The translations under genes and the position numbers were made by a program. A DNA stretch of 64,000 nucleotides from Bacteroidales bacterium (GTDB lineage: Bacteria > Bacteroidota > Bacteroidia > Bacteroidales > UBA932), in assembly GCA_017938925.1 (NCBI GenBank), contig JAGBAO010000004.1, forward strand, positions 1 to 64,000, read 5' to 3'. The notes below the pieces were generated by a model. It was not told where the DNA came from, did no database searches, and saw only the letters and a program-made list of their open reading frames with translations. Positions 8,333 through 16,869 of the stretch are shown in pieces; the stretch's first letter is position 1, and each line of letters starts with the position of its first letter.

Positions 8333-10162
8333 TTATAGATTTGCCTTTATTGCAGCGACTATTTCCTGAACGAGGAACGGCTGTCCCTGAACCTTGTTGT
8401 ACTGGGTGTATGTGAACTGCGGATAGATTCCGCGAAGATAATTGACGAAATGACCGTTGTTCAGTTCGCACACAAGAATCCTGTCAAACTTAGACAGCAC
8501 CTGCTCCGTGTTTCTTGGAAGAGGCATGATATAGTCAAAATGAGCGAAGCTGACATCCAGTCCTTCCGCACGTACCTCCTGGACTGCAGACAGGAGGTGG
8601 CCAAAGGTTCCGCCCCATCCCACAACGAGAAGCTTGCCGCTTTCAGGGCCATTCACCTCAAGTTCAGGAATGTAATCCGCAACCTTCTGCACCTTCTCGG
8701 CACGTTCCCTCACCATTATGGCATGATTGAGAGGGTCTGACGAAAGGACTCCGTCGTGGTTCTTCTCAAGACCTCCGACACGATGCTCGCATCCTGCCAT
8801 TCCCGGCACCGCCCAACGGCGTACGAGAGTCTCCGCATCCCTTTCAAAAGGCTTGTAAGGTCTGTTCGGAAGGGCGAACGGAGGAATGATCTTCGGATAG
8901 TCCTTCATGGATGGGATGAGCCAAGGCTCGGAACCGTTTCCAAGGAAGCCCTCGGTGAGAAGAAGCACAGGGGTCATATGCTCGACAGCGATCTTTGCCG
9001 CATTGAAAGCCGCATCGAAACATCCTGCAGGAGAGTGGGCTGCCATCACGACCATAGGGCACTCTCCGTTACGTCCATACAGAGCCTGATTAAGGTCAGT
9101 CTGCTCTGTCTTTGTAGGGATTCCTGTCGAAGGACCGGCACGCTGAACATCAACGATCACCAGAGGAAGCTCGGTCATCACGGCAAGTCCCATCGCCTCT
9201 GACTTAAGCGAAAGTCCCGGGCCTGATGTAGTGGTCACCGCCAGATTTCCGGCAAATGCCGCTCCGATGGATGTACAGATTCCTGCGATCTCGTCCTCTG
9301 CCTGCATTGTCTTGGCACCGAGGTTCTTATGGATAGCAAGCTCCTCAAGGATACCTGTTGCAGGGGTTATAGGATAGGAGCCGCAGAACAGCGGAAGACC
9401 TGACTTCTCTGAAGCCGCGAGAAGGCCCCACGCTGTGGCCTGGTTTCCGGTTATATTCCTATAAAGGCCCTTAGGCTGATGAGCCGGTTCTATATTATAT
9501 GTATTAGGTATCGCCTGAATGTTTGCCGCATAGTTGAAGCCGTCCTTGAGGACCTTCTTGTTCGGCTCGATCATTTCCGGCTTCTTCTTTCCGAACTTCT
9601 TCTCAAGATACTGGAAGATGTACTCCATCGGACGGTTGTAGATATAGCAGGCCATACCGAGGGTGAACATGTTCTTGCACTTGGCCACGGATTTCCTGTC
9701 CAGTCCGCTGTCCTTGAGGCTCTCCTCTGTAAGAGTCGTGATCGGAGCCACGATTATGGTCCTGTCCTCAATGTACAGCTCTGCAATAGGATCATTCTTG
9801 AGACCTGCCTTCCTGAGTCCTTCCTCATCAAACGTGTCCGAGTCGATCAGGACCATGGCTGTCCTCTTGAGCCATTTTGCATTAGCCTTGAGAGCTGCAG
9901 GATTCATAGCCACGAGCATGTCGCAGAAGTCTCCCGGCGTGGTGATGTGTTCGCTTCCTATATGGACCTGGAAACCGGAGACACCTGAAACTGTTCCATG
10001 AGGGGCCCTGATTTCCGCCGGATAATCAGGAAAAGTAGAAAGTTCATTACCAAAGACTGCCGACATATCAGCAAAAAGAGACCCGGTGAGCTGCATACCA
10101 TCTCCCGAATCTCCTGCAAATCTGATTACAACATCTTTAGTGTCAATAACCTTATGTTGCAT
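8333..10162 (-). CDS. korA: 2-oxoacid (2-oxoglutarate):ferredoxin oxidoreductase, fused gamma-alpha subunit
   Basis: The 609-residue partner of KorB has an N-terminal gamma-type domain (about 1-190, starting VVIRFAGDSGDGMQLTG) fused to the alpha pyrimidine-binding domain (CGSYPITPATGILEEL near 265; QAEDEIAGICTSIGAA; TTTSGPGLSLKSEA; TKTEQTDL). A C-terminal transketolase-like domain follows (LVVGWGGTFGHL). The fused order is the usual Bacteroidota form of 2-oxoglutarate oxidoreductase. No ferredoxin domain is present, so electrons go to a separate ferredoxin. It is first in the probable korA-korB-gdhA operon. Confidence 0.94.
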   Translation of the reverse strand: MQHKVIDTKDVVIRFAGDSGDGMQLTGSLFADMSAVFGNELSTFPDYPAEIRAPHGTVSGVSGFQVHIGSEHITTPGDFCDMLVAMNPAALKANAKWLKRTAMVLIDSDTFDEEGLRKAGLKNDPIAELYIEDRTIIVAPITTLTEESLKDSGLDRKSVAKCKNMFTLGMACYIYNRPMEYIFQYLEKKFGKKKPEMIEPNKKVLKDGFNYAANIQAIPNTYNIEPAHQPKGLYRNITGNQATAWGLLAASEKSGLPLFCGSYPITPATGILEELAIHKNLGAKTMQAEDEIAGICTSIGAAFAGNLAVTTTSGPGLSLKSEAMGLAVMTELPLVIVDVQRAGPSTGIPTKTEQTDLNQALYGRNGECPMVVMAAHSPAGCFDAAFNAAKIAVEHMTPVLLLTEGFLGNGSEPWLIPSMKDYPKIIPPFALPNRPYKPFERDAETLVRRWAVPGMAGCEHRVGGLEKNHDGVLSSDPLNHAIMVRERAEKVQKVADYIPELEVNGPESGKLLVVGWGGTFGHLLSAVQEVRAEGLDVSFAHFDYIMPLPRNTEQVLSKFDRILVCELNNGHFVNYLRGIYPQFTYTQYNKVQGQPFLVQEIVAAIKANL

Positions 10163-10204
10163 AGTTAGTTGTTAATAATTATTAGTCAAACGCCACAAAT
10201 TGGA

Positions 10205-10233
10205 TACAAATCTAAGCAATTTTCCAATACATT
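10205..10233 (-). promoter_or_regulatory. probable korA promoter
   Basis: TAGATTTGTA (minus strand, 10205-10214) fits the -7 element about 43 bases upstream of the korA ATG. The -33 region is AT-rich but has no clean TTTG at the usual spacing. Confidence 0.4.
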
Positions 10234-10330
10234 GAATATAAATTTCAACTTTTTTACAGACACATCAAATCTTTTCTACAACCTTGCCATTAGGTCTTGA
10301 AGACAACTACTCCGACGCTCACAAGAGTAC

Positions 10331-10374
10331 TAAAATATGCCTCAAAAAGTCTTTCAAAACTTTCCGAGGCATAT
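10331..10374 (-). terminator. probable terminator of the caspase operon
   Basis: ATATGCCTC (10335-10343) pairs with GAGGCATAT (10366-10374), with extra AAAGT/ACTTT pairing inside, then TTTTAG on the minus strand. It starts 6 bases past the stop codon of the last gene in the 15685-10380 operon. The U tract is short, so strength is uncertain. Confidence 0.6.
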
Positions 10375-10379
10375 CCGAA

Positions 10380-11261
10380 TCATGGTTTAATCCTAATATC
10401 TAATGTCCGCACTATCATATGCTCATCCAATCTTCTGCACTTCTGCAACCATTTTTGGAACGAGGTAAAAGTTAAACTCCTCGGTAAGGCTGAATCACTG
10501 CCATCATCCACGGCCTTATAAAAAGGCGAGGGAGAGAACACCACATATATACGATTCAATTCCATCAATTGACGAGAGCATGTCAACTGATATTCATCCA
10601 CCATGTCAGAAGACAACACTCCACAAATGTGCATTTTTGAGAAAAAGACATACTCCTCATTAGCCTTGACTGCAACTCTTCCATCCGTCTGAGAATAATA
10701 TGGCAAAAGACAATATACATTATCCTCGCCATCATGGAGATATATAGCCAAATATCCATCGACAGGGGACATGAATTGCATATACATGAAATCACCATCA
10801 TTAAATTCCGAAGACTCGAAGCGCTCATCATACCCATTACGCAGGAGCCGGACAAGCAAATCAACTGGTGCAGACTTCATCTCTCTAACTCTACCGGTTA
10901 CCTTAACGCTCACTATCAGTTTGCCCTCCTCTATCGAATGTCTGAACTCAGGTTCTCCTACTGTCTGCACCCATTCTCCTTTGACTTCACTTTCTCCAAG
11001 CGACAACATATCAATGGAAGACTCTCCATTCTTATTCTCAATTTGGGTAAAATTGACAACACCGACAACTGTCCCAAATCGTTCTGCAAGAATCTGCGCC
11101 TTGCAGCGTTCAAGAGCGATATGTTCCGCTTCCTCCATTGACATGGTTTTAGGAACATCAAAATAGGTATAACTGCCTGAAACCATCTGCAATTTTTGCG
11201 CAGACAGTTTCAGACATGAAAAGAGCATGAGAAATATCAGAAGTATCCTATATTTCATCAT
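10380..11261 (-). CDS. exported protein with LPP20-like N-terminus and DUF4384-like C-terminus
   Basis: The 293-residue product has a signal peptide (ILLIFLMLFSCLKLSAQ). Residues about 40-135 (MEEAEHIALERCKAQILAE...VSVKVTGRV) resemble the LPP20/FlgT-N type of secreted alpha-beta fold. The later part (DGDFMYMQFMSPVDGYLAIYLHD, VYCLLPYY, VKANEEYVFFS) has the look of DUF4384: a strand-rich module with a YLAIY-like core and a short closing PxY strand. DUF4384 is, as I recall, often found joined to or beside caspase-like peptidases, which fits the caspase gene two positions upstream. Its start overlaps the previous stop (TGATG), indicating translational coupling. No catalytic motif is visible. Confidence 0.6.
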   Translation of the reverse strand: MMKYRILLIFLMLFSCLKLSAQKLQMVSGSYTYFDVPKTMSMEEAEHIALERCKAQILAERFGTVVGVVNFTQIENKNGESSIDMLSLGESEVKGEWVQTVGEPEFRHSIEEGKLIVSVKVTGRVREMKSAPVDLLVRLLRNGYDERFESSEFNDGDFMYMQFMSPVDGYLAIYLHDGEDNVYCLLPYYSQTDGRVAVKANEEYVFFSKMHICGVLSSDMVDEYQLTCSRQLMELNRIYVVFSPSPFYKAVDDGSDSALPRSLTFTSFQKWLQKCRRLDEHMIVRTLDIRIKP

Positions 11262-11929
11262 CAGAACGCACCATCAAACTTCTCAAGCAACAATTTATCA
11301 GCCTTTTTCTGAAGTTCCTCCCTCACCACCTGCCTGGCTGCCTCCTTGGCAAGTTCCGAACTGTAAGCTACCATTACAAGCACTTCCTTGTTTCCGTTAG
11401 GAAGAGTTCTATAGAGCTCAACTATAGGTACAACTCGACCAAGACGCTGAGATATGCGGTTCTCACTCGCGCTAACTATTTCAGTAATGGATGCCGCCTC
11501 TCCTGCCGTCAACTGCTTATTAGCAATACTATTTCGAATGACAGCATGTACATCTTCGGAGATGCTTCCTGCCAGTCTCAACTTTGCCACCTCACTTGCC
11601 TGCATCTTTGCCGCATCATAATGTTCTCCAATTGATACACCTTCAGCAGTAACATATTTAAAGTTCAGATTCTCGTCCCTAAATCTTCGCATTTTATAAA
11701 TATCATCCAACTGTCTCTCAATAGGAAGGTGTCCCGGGATAGTCTGCCAGCCCTCACGTTTATATTGCCTTGCACCCTTACGCGCATCCCTGAGCACCTT
11801 GGAATTCAATTCATTTTCAGCGGCCTTTTCAAACTGCCTGTACTCTTTTGCGATTTTCTTTTGAGACTGCGCATCTGCGCCATAGATACTGGCCATCGCT
11901 GCCAGCAGCAAAACTAGAATCTTTTTCAT
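11261..11929 (-). CDS. exported LPP20-like protein of unknown function
   Basis: The 222-residue product starts at MKKILVLLLAAMASIYGADAQ, a signal peptide; the open frame 15 codons longer has no such signal. The mature part is rich in charged helices (KEYRQFEKAAENELNSKVLRDARKGARQYKREGWQ). A domain follows with the pattern AAKMQASEVAKLRLAGSI...RISQRLGRVVPIVELYR...KEVLVMVAYSSELA, typical of LPP20-like exported proteins. I recognise no enzyme motif. It lies between the caspase gene (18 bases upstream) and the DUF4384-like gene, which its stop codon overlaps. Confidence 0.6.
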   Translation of the reverse strand: MKKILVLLLAAMASIYGADAQSQKKIAKEYRQFEKAAENELNSKVLRDARKGARQYKREGWQTIPGHLPIERQLDDIYKMRRFRDENLNFKYVTAEGVSIGEHYDAAKMQASEVAKLRLAGSISEDVHAVIRNSIANKQLTAGEAASITEIVSASENRISQRLGRVVPIVELYRTLPNGNKEVLVMVAYSSELAKEAARQVVREELQKKADKLLLEKFDGAF

Positions 11930-11946
11930 ACTTGAATATTTAAAGT

Positions 11947-13848
11947 TTATCTGAATAATCTGATCTTTTCCCATTCCAAATTCATATCAGGAGAACATGA
12001 GAACTGTGGTGTCTGCTGTTTACGGACAGCTACCACCGACTCTTTTGTCACAGAAGAGGTAACATATTCTACAAGTTCCTTCATCGTCACATTCCCTTTT
12101 GTCTGCTTTAATTTCTGCAATAGGAAATATGTAAACAGGCCATGTCCCTTTTTATCATATGTCATAGCTGTCTCATCTGCCTTAGACGCAGAAAAGACCA
12201 TAACTTTTCCAGAAAGGGGAACAGACGACGTTTGCCTTGAGCGCACGACACCTCGTGCAGCCACCAGCATTTCTCCATCTTTCTTCGCCCCACTGAAGCA
12301 TGCATCAAGAAAGACAGATACAGACTTTACAGGCAGTTCTCCAAGCTGTTTGTATAAATTTGACAGTTTATATCCGGTTTCCACATCTTTACCTAATCCG
12401 TCCACTGGGAGCAGATATGTTTCATTGCCAGCTTCATCCGGAACCCCATGACCGGAATAATAAACAATCACCTTAGCTTTATCTCCAAATGCATTGCCTA
12501 CATCCCTAAGCCAATTCACTTCCATCCTGATTTCATTCAACGTTGCATCTGAACAGAAATGTATATGCTCCTCCGGTATGGCCAGAGTCTTCATGCAATA
12601 ATTCCGGAATGACTCTCCATCGGAACGAGCATATGCCACATTGTCTTCATGGCGGTAGGCCTCATTAGCTATTATGACAGCAAATGTATTGTTGTTGACT
12701 CCCCAGCCTGACGGAATATCGACATCAACATCAGACTTGACCGCCACCGCTGACCTCTTTATATTCTGATATCCTTTCTGCATATGCATCAGAGCTGTGG
12801 TATCTATTTCAATGGGAGCAAAACGATAATCGACGTTTGCAACAAAATAGTCCAGCGATGCCGAGTTGCTATACATATATGACTTTCCAGACGGAGCGGT
12901 AAACTTCAATTCCGCTATAGCCAACGCATCGTTATCAACAAAATACACCACATCCCTATTCATGGAATAAAATGAAGTTTCAAACGTCCTGGCTTCCGCG
13001 ACGGGGACAGATACAAGCATATCTCCGAATCTGAGGTCTTGCACCAGAAAGACTTCGTTATCCGGATCATAACCTTTTATACTTTGTTGAAGTATCGCCT
13101 TTTGTCCCAGTTCGCTTATGTACATCTTCTCTGCTTCACGAGTCAATTCCGAGACCATGGATTCGCGCGTAGCATCGGTCACTCTTTTCTGCCAATCTGC
13201 TGTCTTCTCATACTTTCCTTTCTTTTGCCATGCCTCAACCTTGCGCTCAACATATATCTTCGCGTAATCAGAAAACGGATATACAAATTCCTCTTTTGTT
13301 TCATACTCCCTGCCTTTGCGATCAATGTACACCTGTTTGCCTTCGCCATTCTTCACCATAGCCAGTCCATCACAAAAAGCCCGAGCATTTTCATACTTGA
13401 AAGGTACTGCAACTTTTCCATCGTAACTGATATATCCCCACTTGCCATACTGTTTCACAGCGGCAAGTCCTTCACTGAACACAGAATAGTCATCATACCG
13501 AAATGGAAGTTTAAGATTGCCCTTGTTATCTATAAATCCTACTTTTCCCTTCAACCTGACACCAGCAAGTCCTTCTGAGAATCTCCCAGCCTCATCAAAT
13601 CTCAATGGAACAATAGTCTCACCATACTGATTTATATACCCGCACTTACCATCTTTCTTGACCACCGCCAGATCTTCCGAAAAGAATCCGGCAAATTCAT
13701 ATTGTGGACGCACCACCCACTCGACACCTTGTTTATAACCATATCTCCCCTCAGTGTCAAGTACGGGAATAGGATACTCCTGGGCAAGAAGGTTAACTGT
13801 CATCAATACCCAGACGCCAAACGATGCTATCACATAATTATTCCTCAT
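11947..13848 (-). CDS. exported WG-repeat protein with caspase-like (peptidase C14) domain
   Basis: The 633-residue product has a signal peptide (VIASFGVWVLMTVNLLAQ). Four or five WG-type repeats cover about 30-185 (e.g. RYGYKQGVEWVVRPQYEFAG, KWGYISYDGKVAVPFKYE), a beta-rich probable binding module. A charged helical linker (190-260) and a strand-rich middle follow. From about 385 comes a caspase-fold domain: NTFAVIIANEAYRH, then VYYSGHG with catalytic His near 466, and VFLDACFSG with catalytic Cys near 516. The DxCxSG form is that of metacaspases and related bacterial enzymes, which usually cut after Lys/Arg; that specificity is inference. The start at 13848 overlaps the upstream LRR gene by 11 bases. 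Location is probably periplasmic or at the surface. Confidence 0.88.
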   Translation of the reverse strand: MRNNYVIASFGVWVLMTVNLLAQEYPIPVLDTEGRYGYKQGVEWVVRPQYEFAGFFSEDLAVVKKDGKCGYINQYGETIVPLRFDEAGRFSEGLAGVRLKGKVGFIDNKGNLKLPFRYDDYSVFSEGLAAVKQYGKWGYISYDGKVAVPFKYENARAFCDGLAMVKNGEGKQVYIDRKGREYETKEEFVYPFSDYAKIYVERKVEAWQKKGKYEKTADWQKRVTDATRESMVSELTREAEKMYISELGQKAILQQSIKGYDPDNEVFLVQDLRFGDMLVSVPVAEARTFETSFYSMNRDVVYFVDNDALAIAELKFTAPSGKSYMYSNSASLDYFVANVDYRFAPIEIDTTALMHMQKGYQNIKRSAVAVKSDVDVDIPSGWGVNNNTFAVIIANEAYRHEDNVAYARSDGESFRNYCMKTLAIPEEHIHFCSDATLNEIRMEVNWLRDVGNAFGDKAKVIVYYSGHGVPDEAGNETYLLPVDGLGKDVETGYKLSNLYKQLGELPVKSVSVFLDACFSGAKKDGEMLVAARGVVRSRQTSSVPLSGKVMVFSASKADETAMTYDKKGHGLFTYFLLQKLKQTKGNVTMKELVEYVTSSVTKESVVAVRKQQTPQFSCSPDMNLEWEKIRLFR

Positions 13849-14836
13849 CGCCTTCTGCATTAAAATCATATTCGACAAGATTGTATGCACGCCAGTTAGA
13901 GGCACTATAAGCATCAATGGCTTCCGCAGGAACATAAATGGTCACACGCTCAAATGAGCTATAATCAAAGATGCCGGAATTATCGCCTTTATAATCTATA
14001 GCCTGCACCGGTATCCGAGGAGGTGTCAATGACTTAATATATAGACTCATGCCATATTGACAGCCGGAAAAAGCATTATTTCCTATTTCAATAATTGACT
14101 CCGGCAAAGTCACCTCAGATAAATATTCACAGTCTTTGAATGCATCTACACCTATCCATTTAAGGCCTTCATGCATTATGACTTCAGTCAATTGGTCACA
14201 CGCCATGAAGGCTCCCCCTTCTATTGTATTTACCTGAGACTTCAGTTCTATTTTTCTTAAACCTGTCTGAGCAAAAGCGTACACTCCAATTTCATTTAAT
14301 CCTGATGGAAAATTAATTTCTGTCAGATTCCTACAAGCTTGAAAGGCATACCCGCCTATTTTTTTCATTTCAGAAGGGAAGTCAATCGAAATCAGCTTCT
14401 CACAGCAATAAAAGGCATATGCATCTATAGTTTCAACAGATTGCGACAATGTCATTTTCATGAGTTTCTGACAATTCTGAAATACACCTTTTCCAATATG
14501 AGTCACTTCATCATCAAAAACCATTTCACGTTTTCCTGATTTTTCATTATCCTCGACCCAATGTGCTCCAAAAGAATTCATTTCATATGATGATGAATTG
14601 TTGTTATAGCCTCTTTGACCAAATATGTATGTGTAAGCTCCGCTCATAAAACTTACAATCGGCATTCCATCCACTGTCTCATATAAAATGACATTATTAG
14701 ATACACCATCTGACGGTGAAGACTCCTCGCTTTCATTTTTTTCAGCACTGCTATTTTCACCGCTAAATTCTACAGTAATTTCGCCACAGCCGCACATTGA
14801 AACAATCAGTGGCAATAACAAAAAATGTTTCCTCAT
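13838..14836 (-). CDS. lipoprotein with BspA-type leucine-rich repeats (LRR_5)
   Basis: The 332-residue product begins MRKHFLLLPLIVSMCGC, a lipoprotein signal with the modified Cys at about 15 or 17, then an acidic, Ser-rich linker (about 18-45). Residues about 105-290 contain five or six BspA/LRR_5 repeats of the form IGxxAFxxCxxLxxIxFPSGLxEIGxxAF. The C-terminal YVPAEAIDAYSASNW is the usual end of such proteins. BspA-like LRRs bind proteins or surfaces. The stop overlaps the start of the caspase gene, so the two are translationally linked; a role as binding partner or substrate receptor is inference. Confidence 0.85.
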   Translation of the reverse strand: MRKHFLLLPLIVSMCGCGEITVEFSGENSSAEKNESEESSPSDGVSNNVILYETVDGMPIVSFMSGAYTYIFGQRGYNNNSSSYEMNSFGAHWVEDNEKSGKREMVFDDEVTHIGKGVFQNCQKLMKMTLSQSVETIDAYAFYCCEKLISIDFPSEMKKIGGYAFQACRNLTEINFPSGLNEIGVYAFAQTGLRKIELKSQVNTIEGGAFMACDQLTEVIMHEGLKWIGVDAFKDCEYLSEVTLPESIIEIGNNAFSGCQYGMSLYIKSLTPPRIPVQAIDYKGDNSGIFDYSSFERVTIYVPAEAIDAYSASNWRAYNLVEYDFNAEGDEE

Positions 14837-14848
14837 ATTGTTAACAGA

Positions 14849-15685
14849 TTAAAAAGTAAAACCCAAATTCAGGCTTGGAACGAAATAGAAGACCCTCTTG
14901 GCTGACAGTGATGATCCTCGAGTATATTCCGTAATTTTCCATAATTGCCTTGCATGTGTACCGAACGCAAGATAAAAGCTGCTTTTATGGTTCATTCTCC
15001 AGTCGAGCCCGAAAAGGGCACTTGCCATCAGTCCATTTGCAGGATATGACAGTTCATCACACGGACCTTGGTCTGATGTGCTGATCATCAGGCTGCACTT
15101 TGGTAACGAAACATATCCCCCGGCAGAAAAGGACAGAAATGGCATTGTCTTGCGTTTTCTGTTGAAATATGTACGCAGTTGCACATATCCTGCACCATTC
15201 AGGAATCTTTCTGGCAAATAGTCTCCAGCACTCATGGTAAGACCAAACTCCTCATCGAATCTATTAAATCTACCGAAAGTTCCATCCAAGACGCAAATCG
15301 GTAACAGATCCAGTCCCACCCCCACACCAAGGAACAGCCATTTAGCCATACGCACTCCGAATGTATAATTCACATCAGCACACAGATAAGGCAGGCTTCC
15401 CCATCCGCCTGTGGAAAATTCCACATTCTGTTCAAACTTTGGATACGACATCTTGGAGACCTTGACATCTCCCTTGAGCTTCCGTATCTCCTGTGGGGCA
15501 AAAATAAAGACATCGCCATTTTCATCTGTAAGCACATACTCACCTGATGCATTCACATGATATTCTCCAGTTATTTCAAGCCCGCTGACAAGACGCAGGG
15601 TGCCGAAACGATTATTCTTTTCTTCCTGAGCATCCATCAGAAAGGCTGACAACGAGAGAGCAAGAATTAATACAATTCTTTTCAT
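14849..15685 (-). CDS. predicted outer-membrane beta-barrel protein
   Basis: The 278-residue protein has a signal peptide (MKRIVLILALSLSAFLMDAQ). A short N-terminal domain (GTLRLVSGLEITGEY...ENGDVFIFAPQEIRKLKG) carries an OB- or SH3-like beta pattern. Amphipathic strands follow (FLGVGVGLDLL, AGYVQLRTYF, PFLSFSAGGYVSL, ASALFGLDWRM, SFYLAFGTHA) with a terminal aromatic (LNLGFTF), as in small 8-10-strand barrels. I do not recognise a named family. It is the first gene of the five-gene operon and is 12 bases from the LRR lipoprotein gene. It could anchor the system in the outer membrane. Confidence 0.65.
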   Translation of the reverse strand: MKRIVLILALSLSAFLMDAQEEKNNRFGTLRLVSGLEITGEYHVNASGEYVLTDENGDVFIFAPQEIRKLKGDVKVSKMSYPKFEQNVEFSTGGWGSLPYLCADVNYTFGVRMAKWLFLGVGVGLDLLPICVLDGTFGRFNRFDEEFGLTMSAGDYLPERFLNGAGYVQLRTYFNRKRKTMPFLSFSAGGYVSLPKCSLMISTSDQGPCDELSYPANGLMASALFGLDWRMNHKSSFYLAFGTHARQLWKITEYTRGSSLSAKRVFYFVPSLNLGFTF

Positions 15686-15729
15686 CAGACATAAGATATC
15701 CCCGGCTCCTGAAGATAAAATAAGGTATA

Positions 15730-15988
15730 TACAAAGAAAGTGTGGAGTCGACTCCGTTCATCCGATTGAAGGTTGTGGAAAGACCCGGTCATGGATAAAC
15801 GACACAATACCCCACACTCGGCAGATATGGGGTATCAAGGTGCAGAACGCACCTATCCTCACAATCTACACGAAAGTGAGTGTTGTCCGTAGCATCCTCA
15901 TGACCTAGAAAACTTCCACATTTTCAATCGAGGACTTGCGAAAACACTTTCACAATATGTAACTCCTCACGACACAATTGCGCGAGTT
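15730..15988 (-). ncRNA. candidate structured non-coding RNA, unidentified
   Basis: On the minus strand, four perfect arms pair in nested order: 15944-15950 with 15737-15743 (7 bp), 15923-15930 with 15763-15770 (8 bp), 15914-15920 with 15774-15780 (7 bp), and 15899-15905 with 15787-15793 (7 bp). Inside are hairpins 15807-15814/15828-15835 (8 bp) and 15838-15843/15849-15854 (6 bp). The 5' end has AACTC/GAGTT (15984-15988/15961-15965), and 15744-15755 is a self-complementary GGAGTCGACTCC. A -7 element lies just upstream (15991-15999). No open frame runs through it. It lacks the conserved cores of RNase P, tmRNA and SRP RNA. It could be an independent RNA of roughly 250 nt or a long leader of the 15685 gene. 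Confidence 0.75.
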
Positions 15989-15990
15989 CT

Positions 15991-15999
15991 GCAAATGTA
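15991..15999 (-). promoter_or_regulatory. -7 element for the structured RNA
   Basis: TACATTTGC on the minus strand matches TAnnTTTG. A transcript would begin near 15985, just before the first paired arm of the structured RNA. The -33 region has GTGTGG rather than TTTG. Confidence 0.55.
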
Positions 16000-16215
16000 G
16001 TAATTTTTTCCACACGGGCAACACTCCTGTCGGGTATTGTGTATACATCTCATATTAGATATCCATTTATCCCGTATGTATTTATGATGTCATATGTTAT
16101 CGTACATTCATGCACAATCCAATAGACAAAACAACCACTATTACGTACCTATCCGTGATTCTGTACATTTTTCCGGAGGCTTGACGTAGGAGTTTCTATA
16201 TAACCCTCCTATACG
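16000..16215. other. AT-rich intergenic stretch without recognised gene
   Basis: About 215 bases lie between the structured RNA promoter and the skp terminator. The stretch has no open frame of note and no clear hairpin. It contains several ATAC/GTAC-rich stretches (for example around 16030-16110) whose role I cannot assign. Confidence 0.4.
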
Positions 16216-16246
16216 CAAAAGCAGACCCTCATAATGGGGGTCTGCC
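16216..16246 (-). terminator. terminator of the nadK-uppS-bamA-skp transcript
   Basis: GCAGACCC (16221-16228) pairs with GGGTCTGC (16238-16245), followed by TTTTGCG on the minus strand. It lies 23 bases beyond the skp stop codon. Confidence 0.82.
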
Positions 16247-16268
16247 TTTATATCCATCACAATAAATG

Positions 16269-16838
16269 TTACTGCATCTGAGCAGCCTGTGCCTTAGCCT
16301 GGAGTTCTGCCTGGAGAGACTCGAGAGTCCTGTCCGCAGGGATGCCAAGAGCGGTACGTGCCTCTGGTGTCAGATCTACAAGCTGGGCAGGGTCAACATA
16401 AAGAAGAGAGCCCTTTTCAAATACAGCTGCAATACCCTTGGCCTTTGCAAGCTCATTCACCTTATTCTGTGCCTTCTCATAGATAGGAGCCTGGAGCGAG
16501 TTCTGGAGCTGCTGCATCTCCTGCTGGAGACTCTGCTGAGTCTGCTCAAGTCTGGACTGGATGTCCATTATCTCCTTTTCCTTGCTTTCGCGGATGGCAG
16601 GAGTCCATGTCGAAGCCTTCTGCTGGAACTGCTGAGCCTTGGTCTGATACTCCTCATACATCGCCATCAGAATCTCCTCATTGGTCTTCTGGTTCTCCTC
16701 AAGGGTAGCTCTTGCCTGATCCATCTCCGGCATCAGCATGATTACCTCGTTGAAGTCAACGAAAGCAAACTTAAGATCCTGCGCACCTGCTGCAACAGAC
16801 ATTACTGCCATTGCTGCGATCAAAAACATTTTCTTCAT
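16269..16838 (-). CDS. skp: Skp/OmpH-family periplasmic chaperone
   Basis: The 189-residue protein has a cleavable signal (MKKMFLIAAMAVMSVAAGAQ), then FAFVDFNEVIMLMPE as the Skp head strand. A long Glu/Gln-rich coiled coil (about 40-125) and the closing strand GIAAVFEKGSLLYVDP follow. Skp holds unfolded outer-membrane proteins in the periplasm on the way to BamA. The gene follows bamA by 31 bases, the classical order. Confidence 0.93.
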   Translation of the reverse strand: MKKMFLIAAMAVMSVAAGAQDLKFAFVDFNEVIMLMPEMDQARATLEENQKTNEEILMAMYEEYQTKAQQFQQKASTWTPAIRESKEKEIMDIQSRLEQTQQSLQQEMQQLQNSLQAPIYEKAQNKVNELAKAKGIAAVFEKGSLLYVDPAQLVDLTPEARTALGIPADRTLESLQAELQAKAQAAQMQ

Positions 16839-16869
16839 AATCTTTATCTTTTGTTAATTAATATTCCTA

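Noticed and set aside
15730..15988. Assignment of the structured RNA as RNase P, tmRNA, SRP or 6S RNA
   Set aside because: There is no GAGGAAAGTCC core, no tRNA-like CCA end or tag frame, no SRP apical loop, and the interior is multibranched. A covariance search would be decisive.
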